Source: CAZCSK01 sp964501265 (GTDB lineage Bacteria > Actinomycetota > CADDZG01 > JAHWKV01). Taken from it: a stretch of DNA of 54,015 nt. Where the stretch lies: NCBI GenBank assembly GCA_964501265.1, contig CAZCSK010000013.1, positions 1 to 54,015 of the forward strand, given 5' to 3'. The position numbers and the translations under genes were made by a program. The stretch's first letter is position 1, and every line of letters starts with the position of its first letter. This document shows positions 17,124 to 25,346 of this stretch, in pieces. The notes under the pieces are model-generated. The model saw nothing but the letters and a program-made list of their open reading frames with translations, was not told the DNA's origin and searched no databases.

Positions 17124-18154
17124 CCTGGGGGCTCGGGGGGTAGCAGCGGCCGGTCGGTACTACCGGGGCGCGCCAGAAGCTGCGAACCCTCGAAGTCAAA
17201 CGCCTCGTGAGTATCGATGAGCGAGTGTCCCGTCTTCGTCAAGAACACATCGTCCAACGTCGGTGAGTGCATCTCGAAGTTTGCGATCTTAATCTCAGCT
17301 GCGTCGAGAGCGCGTACTATTTCCGCGAGATCACGGTCGGTGGTCTTGAGGCGGATTGAAACCGTACCCTCGCTGCCCCCATCGACTTCTCCGAACCTGA
17401 GCAGCGTTTCAGTGGTCTTCGGCATGTTCGTTGGGTCTGCGGGAGAAACTTCGATTCGAGGTCTGCCGATCTCTGACTTCAGTTCATCGGGCGTACCTTC
17501 AGCCACGATCCTTCCCCGGTCGATAATGCCTACTCGGTCTGCCAGCGAGTCGGCTTCCTCCAGATACTGGGTCGTGAGAAAAACGGTCACGCCCTCATCA
17601 TGAGCAAGGTGGGCCACCTCCGCCCACAGCGCGGTGCGACTCGATATGTCGAGCCCTGTTGTGGGCTCGTCGAGAAACAGGATCGACGGACTGTGGACGA
17701 GAGCCATCGCCACATCAAGTTTGCGTTTCATACCGCCCGAATAGCCGGACACCTTGCGATCGGCTGCCTCGGTCAAACCGACTCTCTCAAGAAGTTCCGC
17801 AGATCTACTTGTACGCAATCGACGAGGAAGGCTCTGCAACGCGCATTGCAACCGCAGATGCTCCCGCCCGGTCAGGAGGGGATCGAGGGCCACCTCCTGC
17901 AGAGCAGCACCGATTATGGACCTGATGCGCTCAGGCTGCGAAGCGAGATCGAATCCTCCGACCGACGCCTGTCCCGACGTCGGCGGCAAAAGCGTAGTCA
18001 GCATCAGAACTGTCGTCGACTTTCCCGCGCCGTTCGGGCCTAGAAAACCGTAAATCTCACCGGGTTTCACGGACAAACTGATGCCGTCGACCGCCCTTAT
18101 GCCCCCCTTGAACTCCCGGACGAGGCCATCAACCTCGATACCGAGCTTGTTCAC
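17120..18154 (-). CDS. ABC transporter ATPase, daunorubicin-resistance (DrrA) type
   Basis: A 344-aa ATPase energising the two adjacent permeases. Walker A 'GPNGAGKST' (near 40), Q-loop 'AALQEVALDP', signature 'YSGGMKRKLDVAMAL' and Walker B 'ILFLDEPTTGLD' are intact; the C-terminal part carries the DrrA-type 'PTLDDVFLTKTG'. The last ~25 residues ('GSQLLARPGSTDRPLLPPEP') are encoded by palindromic element C, so the natural C-terminus has been replaced or extended. The GTG start directly abuts element D and has no Shine-Dalgarno, so initiation probably depends on the element sequence or on coupling to the upstream gene. Confidence 0.92.
   Translation of the reverse strand: MNKLGIEVDGLVREFKGGIRAVDGISLSVKPGEIYGFLGPNGAGKSTTVLMLTTLLPPTSGQASVGGFDLASQPERIRSIIGAALQEVALDPLLTGREHLRLQCALQSLPRRLRTSRSAELLERVGLTEAADRKVSGYSGGMKRKLDVAMALVHSPSILFLDEPTTGLDISSRTALWAEVAHLAHDEGVTVFLTTQYLEEADSLADRVGIIDRGRIVAEGTPDELKSEIGRPRIEVSPADPTNMPKTTETLLRFGEVDGGSEGTVSIRLKTTDRDLAEIVRALDAAEIKIANFEMHSPTLDDVFLTKTGHSLIDTHEAFDFEGSQLLARPGSTDRPLLPPEPPG
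17125..17199 (-). repeat. Palindromic element copy C, 3' end of ABC ATPase gene (diverged)
   Basis: Minus-strand TTGACTTCGAGGGTTCGCAG...GCTGCTACCCCCCGAGCCCC, about 75 bp with substitutions in the central part. It codes for the last residues of the ATPase and stops 2 bp before the ATGA stop/start overlap with the permease gene. Divergence like that of copy A. Confidence 0.85.
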
Positions 18155-18237
18155 TTGACTTCGGGGGGTTCGCAGCTTCTGGCGCGCGCAGTTTCTACCT
18201 CTTGGGGGCTGCTACCCCCCCGAACCCCCCCGGTCAA
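18155..18237 (+). repeat. Palindromic element copy D, intergenic, with perfect TTGAC...GTCAA ends
   Basis: 83 bp that exactly fill the space between the cNMP-binding gene and the ABC ATPase. The terminal TTGAC (minus strand) supplies the TGA stop of the cNMP gene, and the other end touches the GTG start of the ATPase. Best-preserved copy for defining the ends of the element. Confidence 0.92.
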
Positions 18238-18650
18238 TTAAAAGTCTTAGAGAAGCGGGCCGCCAGCGCTTCTAGCATCGATATCGCAATCTTCGGCTCA
18301 TCCAGGAGAAGTTTGCTGAAGGCAAATCTGTCGATCGCAAGACATCGCACCGCAGTCTTAGCTCGCACTCTTGCGGCGTGAGCCCGGTCGCTTAGTAGAG
18401 CGAGCTCGCCGAAGAATTCTCCCGAACCCAGTTCAATACTTTCCCCCCGGTGCTCAACCGCGACCGTGCCTTCCTCGATCACGAACAGACCCGATCCTGC
18501 AGCACCCGGCTGCACGAGAACACGGCCCGCGGGCGCATCGTAGAGCGTGGACAGCTTTAGGATTCGCCGAAGCCCCGCGTCGGAAAGCCCAGCGAAGAGT
18601 GGAACTTTGCGCAGGGTACGCATCTGGGATGCAACTGTCGGTTTCACCAT
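18234..18650 (-). CDS. Cyclic nucleotide-binding (Crp-like sensor) domain protein
   Basis: A 138-aa single-domain protein: 'VPLFAGLSDAGLRRI', 'VLVQPGAAGSGLFVIEEGTV' and the phosphate-binding cassette 'GSGEFFGELALLSDRAHAAR' with the conserved Glu and Arg. No helix-turn-helix follows, so it is a sensor/regulatory subunit rather than a transcription factor. I start at ATG 18650, because an extended -10 (TGGTATAAAT) sits 7-8 nt upstream; a TTG at 18671 is the longer alternative. The stop codon is provided by palindromic element D. It lies between a metal transporter and an ABC exporter; the cyclase-domain protein at 8.4 kb may or may not supply ligand. Confidence 0.85.
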   Translation of the reverse strand: MVKPTVASQMRTLRKVPLFAGLSDAGLRRILKLSTLYDAPAGRVLVQPGAAGSGLFVIEEGTVAVEHRGESIELGSGEFFGELALLSDRAHAARVRAKTAVRCLAIDRFAFSKLLLDEPKIAISMLEALAARFSKTFN

Positions 18651-18657
18651 CGCATCA

Positions 18658-18663
18658 TTTATA
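18658..18663 (-). promoter_or_regulatory. Extended -10 for the cNMP-binding gene (leaderless)
   Basis: Minus-strand TGGTATAAAT, with TATAAA at 18658-18663, ends 7 nt before ATG 18650. TGn extension makes a good -10; implies an internal promoter within the long minus-strand run and a leaderless mRNA. Confidence 0.45.
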
Positions 18664-18700
18664 CCAGGCAAATGCCCTGCTGCACCTCCCCGAAGGGTGG

Positions 18701-19600
18701 TCAGCCACCAAACAGGGCCGGGAGAAACATCTCCTTCCCCAGCAAAAAGAGAATCCCGATTGTTAGGCTGACGACGCCGGTCAGGATGGATACGGTTGCG
18801 TAAACAGCAAACTGCTTGCCAGCGGCCAGGTATCCGTAGGCGGACCCGAATGTGATGAGGGCGTTTGCGGCGAAGAGTCCTAGGAGAAACAGCCCGAGGA
18901 CAACCAGACCTTCACCAACCGCACCCGCGCCCGCAGCCGCGAGGAATATCGTTACTTGCGTTGGTGTCTCGGCTCCGACTCCGTGCAGCATGCCAACCGT
19001 GACCGCCGTACCTCGTCCATAGTTCATGAAGGGATCGTTAAGCACGCTGTGCTTGTGTGTGTGTCTGTGCGTCTTGACGTATTGAACGCCAAGATGCTCT
19101 CCGACTTCTGGCGCATCCTGCGCGTGTTCGTGATGAACTCCCTCCGCATGCACGTGATCGTGTTCCAACTCTTCATGGTCTTCGTGATCGAAGCGCCCTC
19201 GAAGCCAGAGAAGACCACGCCTTACTGCGGAAAAAAGGAGCATCCAGCGGCTACGCATTCTAAAATCTCGGCGGTACCGCGCAAGTCCGTAGAGAACATA
19301 AACGCCCAGCAGAATAAGTGTCACACCTACGATTCGGCCCATCAGTTGGTCGGCAGACTCGGGAATTGAAGTCCCCAACGCAATTACGACTACGCCGATG
19401 ACAAATACGATGGCTGCATGGCCCACGGCGTAGAGCGTCCCTAGGATGACGCCCTCACGGGGCGAGTCTTGAGAGGCCGCAATATCCGTGATCGCAGCGA
19501 AATGATCCCAATCGATCCCGTGGCGAAACCCGAATGCCAAGGCAGAAAGGAACAGACCTAAGCTAAGCCCGGTCTGCGTATCGGCTGCAAGAGATCTCAT
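18701..19600 (-). CDS. NiCoT-like nickel/cobalt transporter with His-rich loop
   Basis: A 299-aa membrane protein. 'GFRHGIDWDHFAAITD' near residue 25 is a variant of the RHAxDADHI signature of NiCoT permeases; 'YAVGHAAIVFV' and 'GMLHGVGAETPTQV' fit further family motifs. Between segments 3 and 4 is a cytoplasmic loop very rich in His, Asp and Glu (about residues 135-190, e.g. 'HEDHEELEHDHVHAEG'). Transition-metal uptake or export is likely; nickel versus cobalt or another metal cannot be told because the signature deviates. ATGA overlap with the aminotransferase upstream indicates coupled expression. Confidence 0.82.
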   Translation of the reverse strand: MRSLAADTQTGLSLGLFLSALAFGFRHGIDWDHFAAITDIAASQDSPREGVILGTLYAVGHAAIVFVIGVVVIALGTSIPESADQLMGRIVGVTLILLGVYVLYGLARYRRDFRMRSRWMLLFSAVRRGLLWLRGRFDHEDHEELEHDHVHAEGVHHEHAQDAPEVGEHLGVQYVKTHRHTHKHSVLNDPFMNYGRGTAVTVGMLHGVGAETPTQVTIFLAAAGAGAVGEGLVVLGLFLLGLFAANALITFGSAYGYLAAGKQFAVYATVSILTGVVSLTIGILFLLGKEMFLPALFGG

Positions 19601-20934
19601 GTGACTTCGGGGGGTTCGCAGCTTCTGGCGCGCGCGGTTCCGTACCTCGGGGGGCTGCTACCCCCCCGAGCCCCCCCGGGGATCGAGATCGAACGCAAAA
19701 CCTCGAAGGCCTCGTCCAACTGATCGTCGGTTATTACCAGCGGCATCAGATGTCGGATCACATTGCCGTCGCGCCCGGCCCTCATAGCCATGACTCCCTT
19801 CTGTAGCGCCGCGCCAAGGATTTCGTCGACGGCTTCGCGGCTTTCGAACTCCACTCCAACCATGGCGCCAAGACCCCTGATCTCCTTTATTGAAGCATCG
19901 CGAGTCGCGATCTCTTCCCATCCGGTTCGAAGAATCCGGCCGATTACTTCGGCCCGATCGAGCAACTTCTCGCGTTCGATCACATCGAGCACCGCAATGC
20001 CCGCAGCCAGTCCCAATGGATTACCGACATAGGTCCCACCGAGAGAGTTCGGCGGCAGCGAGTCCATCCACTTTGAGTCACCCACTACTGCGGAAAGAGG
20101 AATCCCCGCCGCGATCGCCTTCCCGAGGATCACAATTCCGGGTCTCGAACCCGAATGATCCGATGCCAAGAACTTGCCGGTCCGGCCGTATCCCGACTGC
20201 ACCTCGTCGGCAATCAGTATCGAGCCGTTGCCTTCACAAAGGCGGGCCATCTCTTGAAAGAATGCCGACGGTGGTACGACAAAGCCGCCCTCGCCCAATA
20301 CTGGCTCCGCGACTACGGCGGCTACGTCATGCTCCCTCATTAGCCTCTCGACCTCATTGACCGAACGTTCGAGCGTCGCCCCATCGAGCGACGGATACGG
20401 TGCGCGAAAGATCTCCGGGACAAAGGGCCCGAAACCTTGTCTGTACGGAACCTCGCGGTGAGTGAGCGACATCGCCATGAAAGTTCGACCGTGAAATGCG
20501 CCCTCGAAGCAAATGATTCCCGGGCGCCCGGTGGCCGCCCTCGCAACTTTGATGGCATTCTCAACCGCTTCTGCACCCGAGTTGAAAAAGCCAACCTTTC
20601 TTTTCCCTCCGCACAAAGCGGAGAGGCGCCCGGCCAAAACACCGTAACTCTCGTAGGGAAGAAGGGAATAGTCCGTGTGCGTGGATCGAAGGGCCTGCGC
20701 ATTCACGGCCGCGGTGACGTCTGGGTGCGCGTGCCCCGTTATAAGGCAGCCGACTCCTCCAATGAGGTCGATGTAGCGGTTGCCGTCGACATCCTCGACA
20801 ACCGCCCCTCGCCCCGAAGACACATATATCTTCCCGTAGGGGATGAGTGGCGCCGCTACCGATTCCGCCGCGCTCTTGCCCAGCGCCCGGGAACGGGGCC
20901 CGGGGATTTCGGTCAACAGACGGATCGAGGTCAT
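19597..20934 (-). CDS. Class III aminotransferase (4-aminobutyrate aminotransferase-like)
   Basis: PLP enzyme of the ornithine/acetylornithine/GABA aminotransferase family, 445 aa. 'FFNSGAEAVENAIKVARA', 'FEGAFHGRT', 'IADEVQSGYGRTGKF' and the PLP-lysine region 'ILGKAIAAGIPLSAVVG' are intact. The start at ATG 20934 overlaps the exonuclease stop (ATGA). The last ~27 residues ('GGARGGSSPPRYGTARARSC' onward) are encoded by palindromic element E, after the natural ending of the fold ('EVLRSISIP'). GABA, beta-alanine or lysine-type substrates are all possible. Confidence 0.88.
   Translation of the reverse strand: MTSIRLLTEIPGPRSRALGKSAAESVAAPLIPYGKIYVSSGRGAVVEDVDGNRYIDLIGGVGCLITGHAHPDVTAAVNAQALRSTHTDYSLLPYESYGVLAGRLSALCGGKRKVGFFNSGAEAVENAIKVARAATGRPGIICFEGAFHGRTFMAMSLTHREVPYRQGFGPFVPEIFRAPYPSLDGATLERSVNEVERLMREHDVAAVVAEPVLGEGGFVVPPSAFFQEMARLCEGNGSILIADEVQSGYGRTGKFLASDHSGSRPGIVILGKAIAAGIPLSAVVGDSKWMDSLPPNSLGGTYVGNPLGLAAGIAVLDVIEREKLLDRAEVIGRILRTGWEEIATRDASIKEIRGLGAMVGVEFESREAVDEILGAALQKGVMAMRAGRDGNVIRHLMPLVITDDQLDEAFEVLRSISIPGGARGGSSPPRYGTARARSCEPPEVT
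19601..19683 (+). repeat. Palindromic element copy E, 3' end of aminotransferase gene
   Basis: GTGACTTCGGGGGGTTCGCA...CTGCTACCCCCCCGAGCCCC, 83 bp, almost identical to B. Read antisense by the aminotransferase gene. One end lies 1 bp from the ATGA overlap with the transporter gene, the same placement as copy C. Confidence 0.92.
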
Positions 20935-21845
20935 AGGCCGCGCAGCGCGCTTACGAGTCTGCGAAGTGGGCCATCGAGGCCGTAGTTTTGAGCGATCGCC
21001 CACACCGACTCGTCCGGCTCGTCGCGCGGCCGGGTCATGTCCACCCGCCCCAACGGAACCTCCGGTGAGATAAGGACGACTTTCACCGCGCGATCAAGAT
21101 ACTCAAGGGACCCCTTTACTTTCCCAAGGGGGCCGCTCCCGTCGCCGGTTATTGCTGCCTCGATGACCTTCTCCAAACTTCCGAACTTGGTAATCAACTG
21201 GGCAGCTGTCTTCTCTCCGATTCCGGGTACACCGGGGAGTCCGTCAGAGGGGTCTCCGCGCAGAAGTGCAAAGTCGCCGTAGGCACGTCCTGGGATCTGG
21301 TATTTCTTCTCGATGTACGACTCGTCGGCACGGATCGGGTCCGTTACGCCTCGCCTTGGATAAAGGATACAAACGTCTGGGTCGCGTATTAACTGAAACA
21401 AATCACGATCTCCCGACACAATCTCGACACGACCCGCACTTCGCGCAGCCAGCGCCCCGATGACGTCCTCCGCCTCGAACTCCTGGCACCCTGCCACAGG
21501 GAAGCGCACTATTTCCAACAGTTCAAAGATTATTGGGATCTGAACCTCTAATTGGTCCTCCGCTTGAGAGGCTTGATCGGTGCGTTCTTCGGCGGTGCGG
21601 TGGGTCTTGTACGAGGGAATCAGGTCCACGCGCCACTGCGGGCGCCAGTCCTCGTCTGTGGCGCAAGCGAGATAGTCGGGGTCGCGATCTGCGACCAACC
21701 TGGCCAGCATGTTGATGAAACCGTGAGCGGCATTGACCGAGATTCCGCCGGGACTGCGGACATTCTCCGGAGTCGAAAAAAAGGCCCGATAGATAAGGCT
21801 GGACGCGTCGATGAGGAGAGTGAGAGGTTTGGGTTGAGTAGCCAT
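20931..21845 (-). CDS. 5'-3' exonuclease (flap endonuclease domain of DNA polymerase I type)
   Basis: A 304-aa stand-alone protein equivalent to the N-terminal domain of PolA. 'LLIDASSLIYRAFF' with the first metal Asp, 'FEAEDVIGALA', 'VSGDRDLFQLI' and the helix-hairpin-helix 'GDPSDGLPGVPGIGEKTA' are all present, so it should process Okazaki fragments or repair flaps. No polymerase domain follows. It opens the long overlapping minus-strand gene run (ATGA overlap with the aminotransferase). Confidence 0.93.
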   Translation of the reverse strand: MATQPKPLTLLIDASSLIYRAFFSTPENVRSPGGISVNAAHGFINMLARLVADRDPDYLACATDEDWRPQWRVDLIPSYKTHRTAEERTDQASQAEDQLEVQIPIIFELLEIVRFPVAGCQEFEAEDVIGALAARSAGRVEIVSGDRDLFQLIRDPDVCILYPRRGVTDPIRADESYIEKKYQIPGRAYGDFALLRGDPSDGLPGVPGIGEKTAAQLITKFGSLEKVIEAAITGDGSGPLGKVKGSLEYLDRAVKVVLISPEVPLGRVDMTRPRDEPDESVWAIAQNYGLDGPLRRLVSALRGL

Positions 21846-21860
21846 GGGTGCCAGAAGGCG

Positions 21861-22856
21861 TCAGTCGTATTCTATCCCCGAAAAGCGCATCAGCTTCTTC
21901 AGGTTGTGTTCAGCGGTCATCATCCGGATCGTGCCGCTTCTCGAACGCATGACAATGGAACTTGTAGTGGCCCCATCGGCGCGATATCGAACCCCCCGTA
22001 GCAGTTCGCCGTCGGTGATTCCGGTGGCGGCGAAAAAGCAGTCGCCAGCCACGAGGTCGTTGGTGCTGAGAATCTTCGCCAAGTCGTAGCCCTGATCGAT
22101 CGCGGTCTTGCGCTCGTCGTCGTTTCGGGGCCAGAGGCGGCCCTGAATCTCACCGCCGAGACACTTGATCGCCGCGGCTGCGGTCACGCCCTCCGGCGTT
22201 CCACCGATACCGATAAGCATGTCAACGCCTGTGTCCGGCTTGGCCGCCGAAATCGCGGCGGCGATGTCGCCGTCGCTGATCAATTTGATGCGGGCGCCCG
22301 CCTGCCTCACCTGCTTGATGATTTCGACATGACGGGGGCGGTCGAGAATGACGACAGTGATGTCATCGGGGTCGCCCCCCTTCGCGTCGGCAACGCGTTT
22401 GATGTTTTCAGCGACACTTGCGTCAAGGTCGATCGCGCCGGCCGCTTCCGGTCCTACCGCGATCTTTTCCATGTAGACACAGGGGCCAGGATTGAACATC
22501 GACCCTCCCTCGGCCACTGCGATGACTGCAAGCGCCCCGGGCTGGCCTCGGGACGTTAGCGTTGTCCCATCGATAGGGTCGACGGCGACATCAACAGCTG
22601 GCGGTTCGCCGGTGCCGACCCTTTCACCGTTGTAGAGCATTGGGGCCTCGTCCTTTTCCCCCTCGCCAATAACGACGACCCCGTCCATGGCGACGGTCGA
22701 AATCATGAGACGCATAGCGTCGACGGCGGCCTGGTCGGCAGATTCCTTTTCGCCCCGTCCCATCCAACGGGCCGCGGCTAAGGCGGCGGCCTCGGTGACG
22801 CGGACCAATTCCATCCCGAGGTTGCGCTCTCCGGGGGTCGGATTCTGGGCGGCCAT
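21861..22856 (-). CDS. glpX: Fructose-1,6-bisphosphatase class II
   Basis: Gluconeogenic phosphatase hydrolysing fructose 1,6-bisphosphate, 331 aa. 'VIGEGEKDEAPMLYNGE', 'VAVDPIDGTTLTS' (metal-binding Asp residues), 'LDRPRH' and 'GIGGTPEGV' are class II signatures. The frame is open to 22955, but ATG 22856 begins just before the family start 'RNLGMELVRVTEAAALAA'. TAAGAT lies 8 nt before it, suggesting a leaderless transcript. Divergent from the PGPGW gene. Confidence 0.93.
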   Translation of the reverse strand: MAAQNPTPGERNLGMELVRVTEAAALAAARWMGRGEKESADQAAVDAMRLMISTVAMDGVVVIGEGEKDEAPMLYNGERVGTGEPPAVDVAVDPIDGTTLTSRGQPGALAVIAVAEGGSMFNPGPCVYMEKIAVGPEAAGAIDLDASVAENIKRVADAKGGDPDDITVVILDRPRHVEIIKQVRQAGARIKLISDGDIAAAISAAKPDTGVDMLIGIGGTPEGVTAAAAIKCLGGEIQGRLWPRNDDERKTAIDQGYDLAKILSTNDLVAGDCFFAATGITDGELLRGVRYRADGATTSSIVMRSRSGTIRMMTAEHNLKKLMRFSGIEYD

Positions 22857-22864
22857 CGTGAGTA

Positions 22865-22870
22865 ATCTTA
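22865..22870 (-). promoter_or_regulatory. Probable -10 of a leaderless glpX promoter
   Basis: Minus-strand TAAGAT ends 8 nt before the ATG at 22856; no ribosome-binding site is visible between them. No clear -35. Confidence 0.35.
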
Positions 22871-22934
22871 TGCCTTCGCGCCCAACAGGCCACTCGAGGA
22901 TGTATTTGTCAGCGGTCCGTGGCATGCTAAAGCA

Positions 22935-23216
22935 ATGGGCATTGAAGATACCCAACAGCTTGCCGTCAACTCCACTGCGGAGTTGCCTCTAACAATTGCC
23001 GTCCGGCACACCCGGCGCATCGTCGTGTCGATCGTTGGCGGCGCCCTCATAGTGGGGGGCCTAGTTCTCATACCCCTGCCCGGCCCCTTCACGATTCCGC
23101 TCCTCTTCTTGGGATTGACCGTGCTCTCGTGGGAGTTTCGCTGGGCAAAGCGATTGCTCGTGCGGGGGCGAGCCAAGGTCAAAGAACTTCGCGCCAGGAG
23201 GCGCCGAGCTGTCTAG
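22935..23216 (+). CDS. PGPGW-type small membrane protein
   Basis: A 93-aa protein with two membrane segments joined by 'LIPLPGPFTIPLLFLGL', followed by 'LSWEFRWAKRLL' and a basic tail ('KELRARRRRAV'). This matches the actinobacterial PGPGW / TIGR02611-type transmembrane family, with PF instead of the usual GW in the motif. Function unknown. Its TAG overlaps the stop of the convergent DUF2207 gene. Confidence 0.8.
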   Translation: MGIEDTQQLAVNSTAELPLTIAVRHTRRIVVSIVGGALIVGGLVLIPLPGPFTIPLLFLGLTVLSWEFRWAKRLLVRGRAKVKELRARRRRAV

Positions 23217-25015
23217 TTGGCTCCGCCGCCACCTCCGCCGCCGCCTCCGCCACCGCCTCCTGAGAATCCTCCCCCGGCGCCTGAAGACGACGTCGACGAG
23301 GTTGCCGCTGCGACGAAGGATGAGATCGACCCGGTGATTGAGCCAAAGCTGGCAGTTGAGAACCCCAGCGCATTCGAAGAGTGGTACCAGCCCGGTGTCA
23401 GGGAGTATCCCGCCGTTCGTTCATACGCGGGACTGAGCGTCGCCATTGATTTTACGACTTGGTCAGCAACTCCCAAGGGTACCGCGTAGACGAGGTACTG
23501 CTCCCAAATCGCAAGAGCTGCCACACCCATCCGCTCGAGCTCCGAGAAGTCGAGTAAGAATCTTCGGAACGCCTTCCATTGTTCGAACTGAGTGGCGCCT
23601 TTTAGGGTTCGCCGCCGGATCACCGGAGACATGGCCAACTGGGCAGCGCCCCAAACCAGCGTAAGAGCGCCCGTGTAGATCTGGAGCATCAAGAGCGCGA
23701 TTCCTCCAGCCGCGACGATGCCTCCGATAATGACATTCAGCCGTTTGGCAGCGACGCTATCGGGCTCGATCCAATCCTGTTTACCAGCCTCTACCTCGAC
23801 TGCGTCCTTCCAATCCGAGTACCACGACGCAAAATCGTTTCCCGGATTTCTTGCAAAGGCGGCCAGTTGTTTATCTGTCACGCGGTTGCCCTGCCCGGCG
23901 TCTTCAAATGCCCATGAAAGCAGGTCGCGCTCGAAGGGAAGCAGCGTTCCACCGACAGGCTTGTCGGTCCGCTCGAATGTGTTGACGATGCGGTCTTTGA
24001 ACAATCTGTCTTCATTAGTCTGAGTGATTCGCAGATATCCTCTCCGGGCCATATCGAGAAAGGTCGCAGAAAGGTCGTCCGTGGTCGTGGACCCGTACCT
24101 GTATATGTGGCCCGTGACTGCAGGGGGATAGTTGGCGGGCAACTCCCTGTAGTACTCCCCGACATCGGGCCGGTACTCCTTACCTCTGCGAAAAAAGAGC
24201 CCGAAAAACGCGATCAGACCCGCGGACATCAAGCCGATAGCCGCGGCCGAACCGCGTTTCGCGCGGGCTCGCTCGCGATCGCCCACCTCTCTAATGGCGT
24301 CTTCCTCGGCCACGACCATTGGGAGTCTTGGCCCCGAGAATTTCTGCGCACGGGGAACGAGGGCGGCCGGGAAAATCGCACGGATCTCGACAAACGTCTG
24401 TGGGTCGAGTGATCGCACTTCGGCCACAACGACCCCGGGCAAGGTGATGTTGATCACCCCATTAAGAGGGCCGTGCGCCCATACCATCAAATCTGGGTGG
24501 ACCGCGCCAGGATGCGGAAGAATCACTTTGACGCCCACGTGATCGGTGCGCACTTCCCAACCCGACCCTATGAACTTCCAATACAACTCCGCGATGTCAT
24601 CGTAGGCGTCAACGGCGCCGAGAACTCTGTATTGAATGCGGAAGGTTCTCGTCACATCTTCCGATTTGTGGTACCAGGTAACTCGCAGGCCGATACCCTC
24701 CGAGTCGACATGAAACGTACCTGGGGTCCTAACGGGATCGCGGTCAGCATCGGTCGCCGGGCGAAACTGCTCCGATCCTTCAGAGATCCGAAAACCTGTG
24801 TATTCGTAACCTCCGGGTGTTGGAAGATCGATGTAGGCGCTAGTGAAGGAACCATTGAATTGGTAGGTCCTATCTTCGACGATGTCCATGGACCCATCCG
24901 GAAGGATCGTGGCCGTGATCTCGACTTTCGGAAAGTAGAAATCCTTGGCGTGGGCTGCGGAGGGCCAAAGCAACGCGGTCATGACTCCAAACACGACGAT
25001 CGCTCGGTTTAGCAT
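23213..25015 (-). CDS. DUF2207 membrane protein with poly-glycine C-terminus
   Basis: A 600-aa protein: Sec signal peptide ('FGVMTALLWPSAAHA' then cut before KD), an extracytoplasmic beta-rich domain ('ITATILPDGSMDIVEDRTYQ'), a membrane segment near 270, a cytoplasmic or surface domain, two more membrane segments near 440-470, and a tail of Ser then 13 Gly. This is the normal layout of DUF2207 proteins (YciQ-like), whose function is unknown. I start at ATG 25015 because the signal peptide begins there; the open frame upstream runs through a hairpin-rich non-coding stretch. Confidence 0.85.
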   Translation of the reverse strand: MLNRAIVVFGVMTALLWPSAAHAKDFYFPKVEITATILPDGSMDIVEDRTYQFNGSFTSAYIDLPTPGGYEYTGFRISEGSEQFRPATDADRDPVRTPGTFHVDSEGIGLRVTWYHKSEDVTRTFRIQYRVLGAVDAYDDIAELYWKFIGSGWEVRTDHVGVKVILPHPGAVHPDLMVWAHGPLNGVINITLPGVVVAEVRSLDPQTFVEIRAIFPAALVPRAQKFSGPRLPMVVAEEDAIREVGDRERARAKRGSAAAIGLMSAGLIAFFGLFFRRGKEYRPDVGEYYRELPANYPPAVTGHIYRYGSTTTDDLSATFLDMARRGYLRITQTNEDRLFKDRIVNTFERTDKPVGGTLLPFERDLLSWAFEDAGQGNRVTDKQLAAFARNPGNDFASWYSDWKDAVEVEAGKQDWIEPDSVAAKRLNVIIGGIVAAGGIALLMLQIYTGALTLVWGAAQLAMSPVIRRRTLKGATQFEQWKAFRRFLLDFSELERMGVAALAIWEQYLVYAVPLGVADQVVKSMATLSPAYERTAGYSLTPGWYHSSNALGFSTASFGSITGSISSFVAAATSSTSSSGAGGGFSGGGGGGGGGGGGGAN

Positions 25016-25346
25016 CCCCGCATCATCCCCCACGCGGCGCGTCCAGGGACAAAGACCACGGAGGGGACCGGCGAGGGCCCCCTCCGTGGTCCGCGGCCGC
25101 AGAGGGGGTAGCGGCGGCGCCACGGAGGGGCCCAGTGCCAGATAACTTTCCTCCCCCTCGAGCGACGTGGGCTTATGCAGTCCACGCGCCCAGGGAGACT
25201 GTCTACATCTTGACACTCGGGGACGCTCGGGGAATCCCCCGCTAAGGGGAGATTCGACCGCACAGGAGGGTGATTTGCTGGTGAACTTTGGAGAATGGCG
25301 CGCTGGGGGTGGAGAATGTGCCAAAAGAGTCTTAAGGAGTTAAGGG
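25016..25346. other. 331-bp intergenic region between DUF2207 and gdh
   Basis: No gene. Left part (25056-25130) holds three copies of CCACGGAGGGG, two direct and one inverted. The right part has a TTGACA at 25209-25214 without a good -10, a duplicated 'TGGAGAATG' (25289-25317) and the AAGGAG ribosome site of gdh at 25334-25339. Presumably carries the divergent promoters of both neighbours. Confidence 0.6.
25056..25130. repeat. Nested inverted repeats, mutually exclusive hairpins
   Basis: CCACGGAGGGG at 25056-25066, its reverse complement CCCCTCCGTGG at 25079-25089, and CCACGGAGGGG again at 25120-25130. The central arm can pair with either outer arm. The loop includes AGGGGGTAGCGG, reminiscent of the core of the palindromic element, but the ends differ, so I treat it as separate. 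Confidence 0.75.

Noticed and set aside
23217..23260. GC-rich trinucleotide run at the end of the DUF2207 gene as a repeat element
   Set aside because: It encodes the poly-glycine tail that DUF2207 proteins normally have; no need for a separate element.
25016..25324. N-terminal extension of the DUF2207 frame
   Set aside because: The translated part is Pro/Arg-rich, covers the hairpin repeats, and a clean signal peptide begins at 25015.
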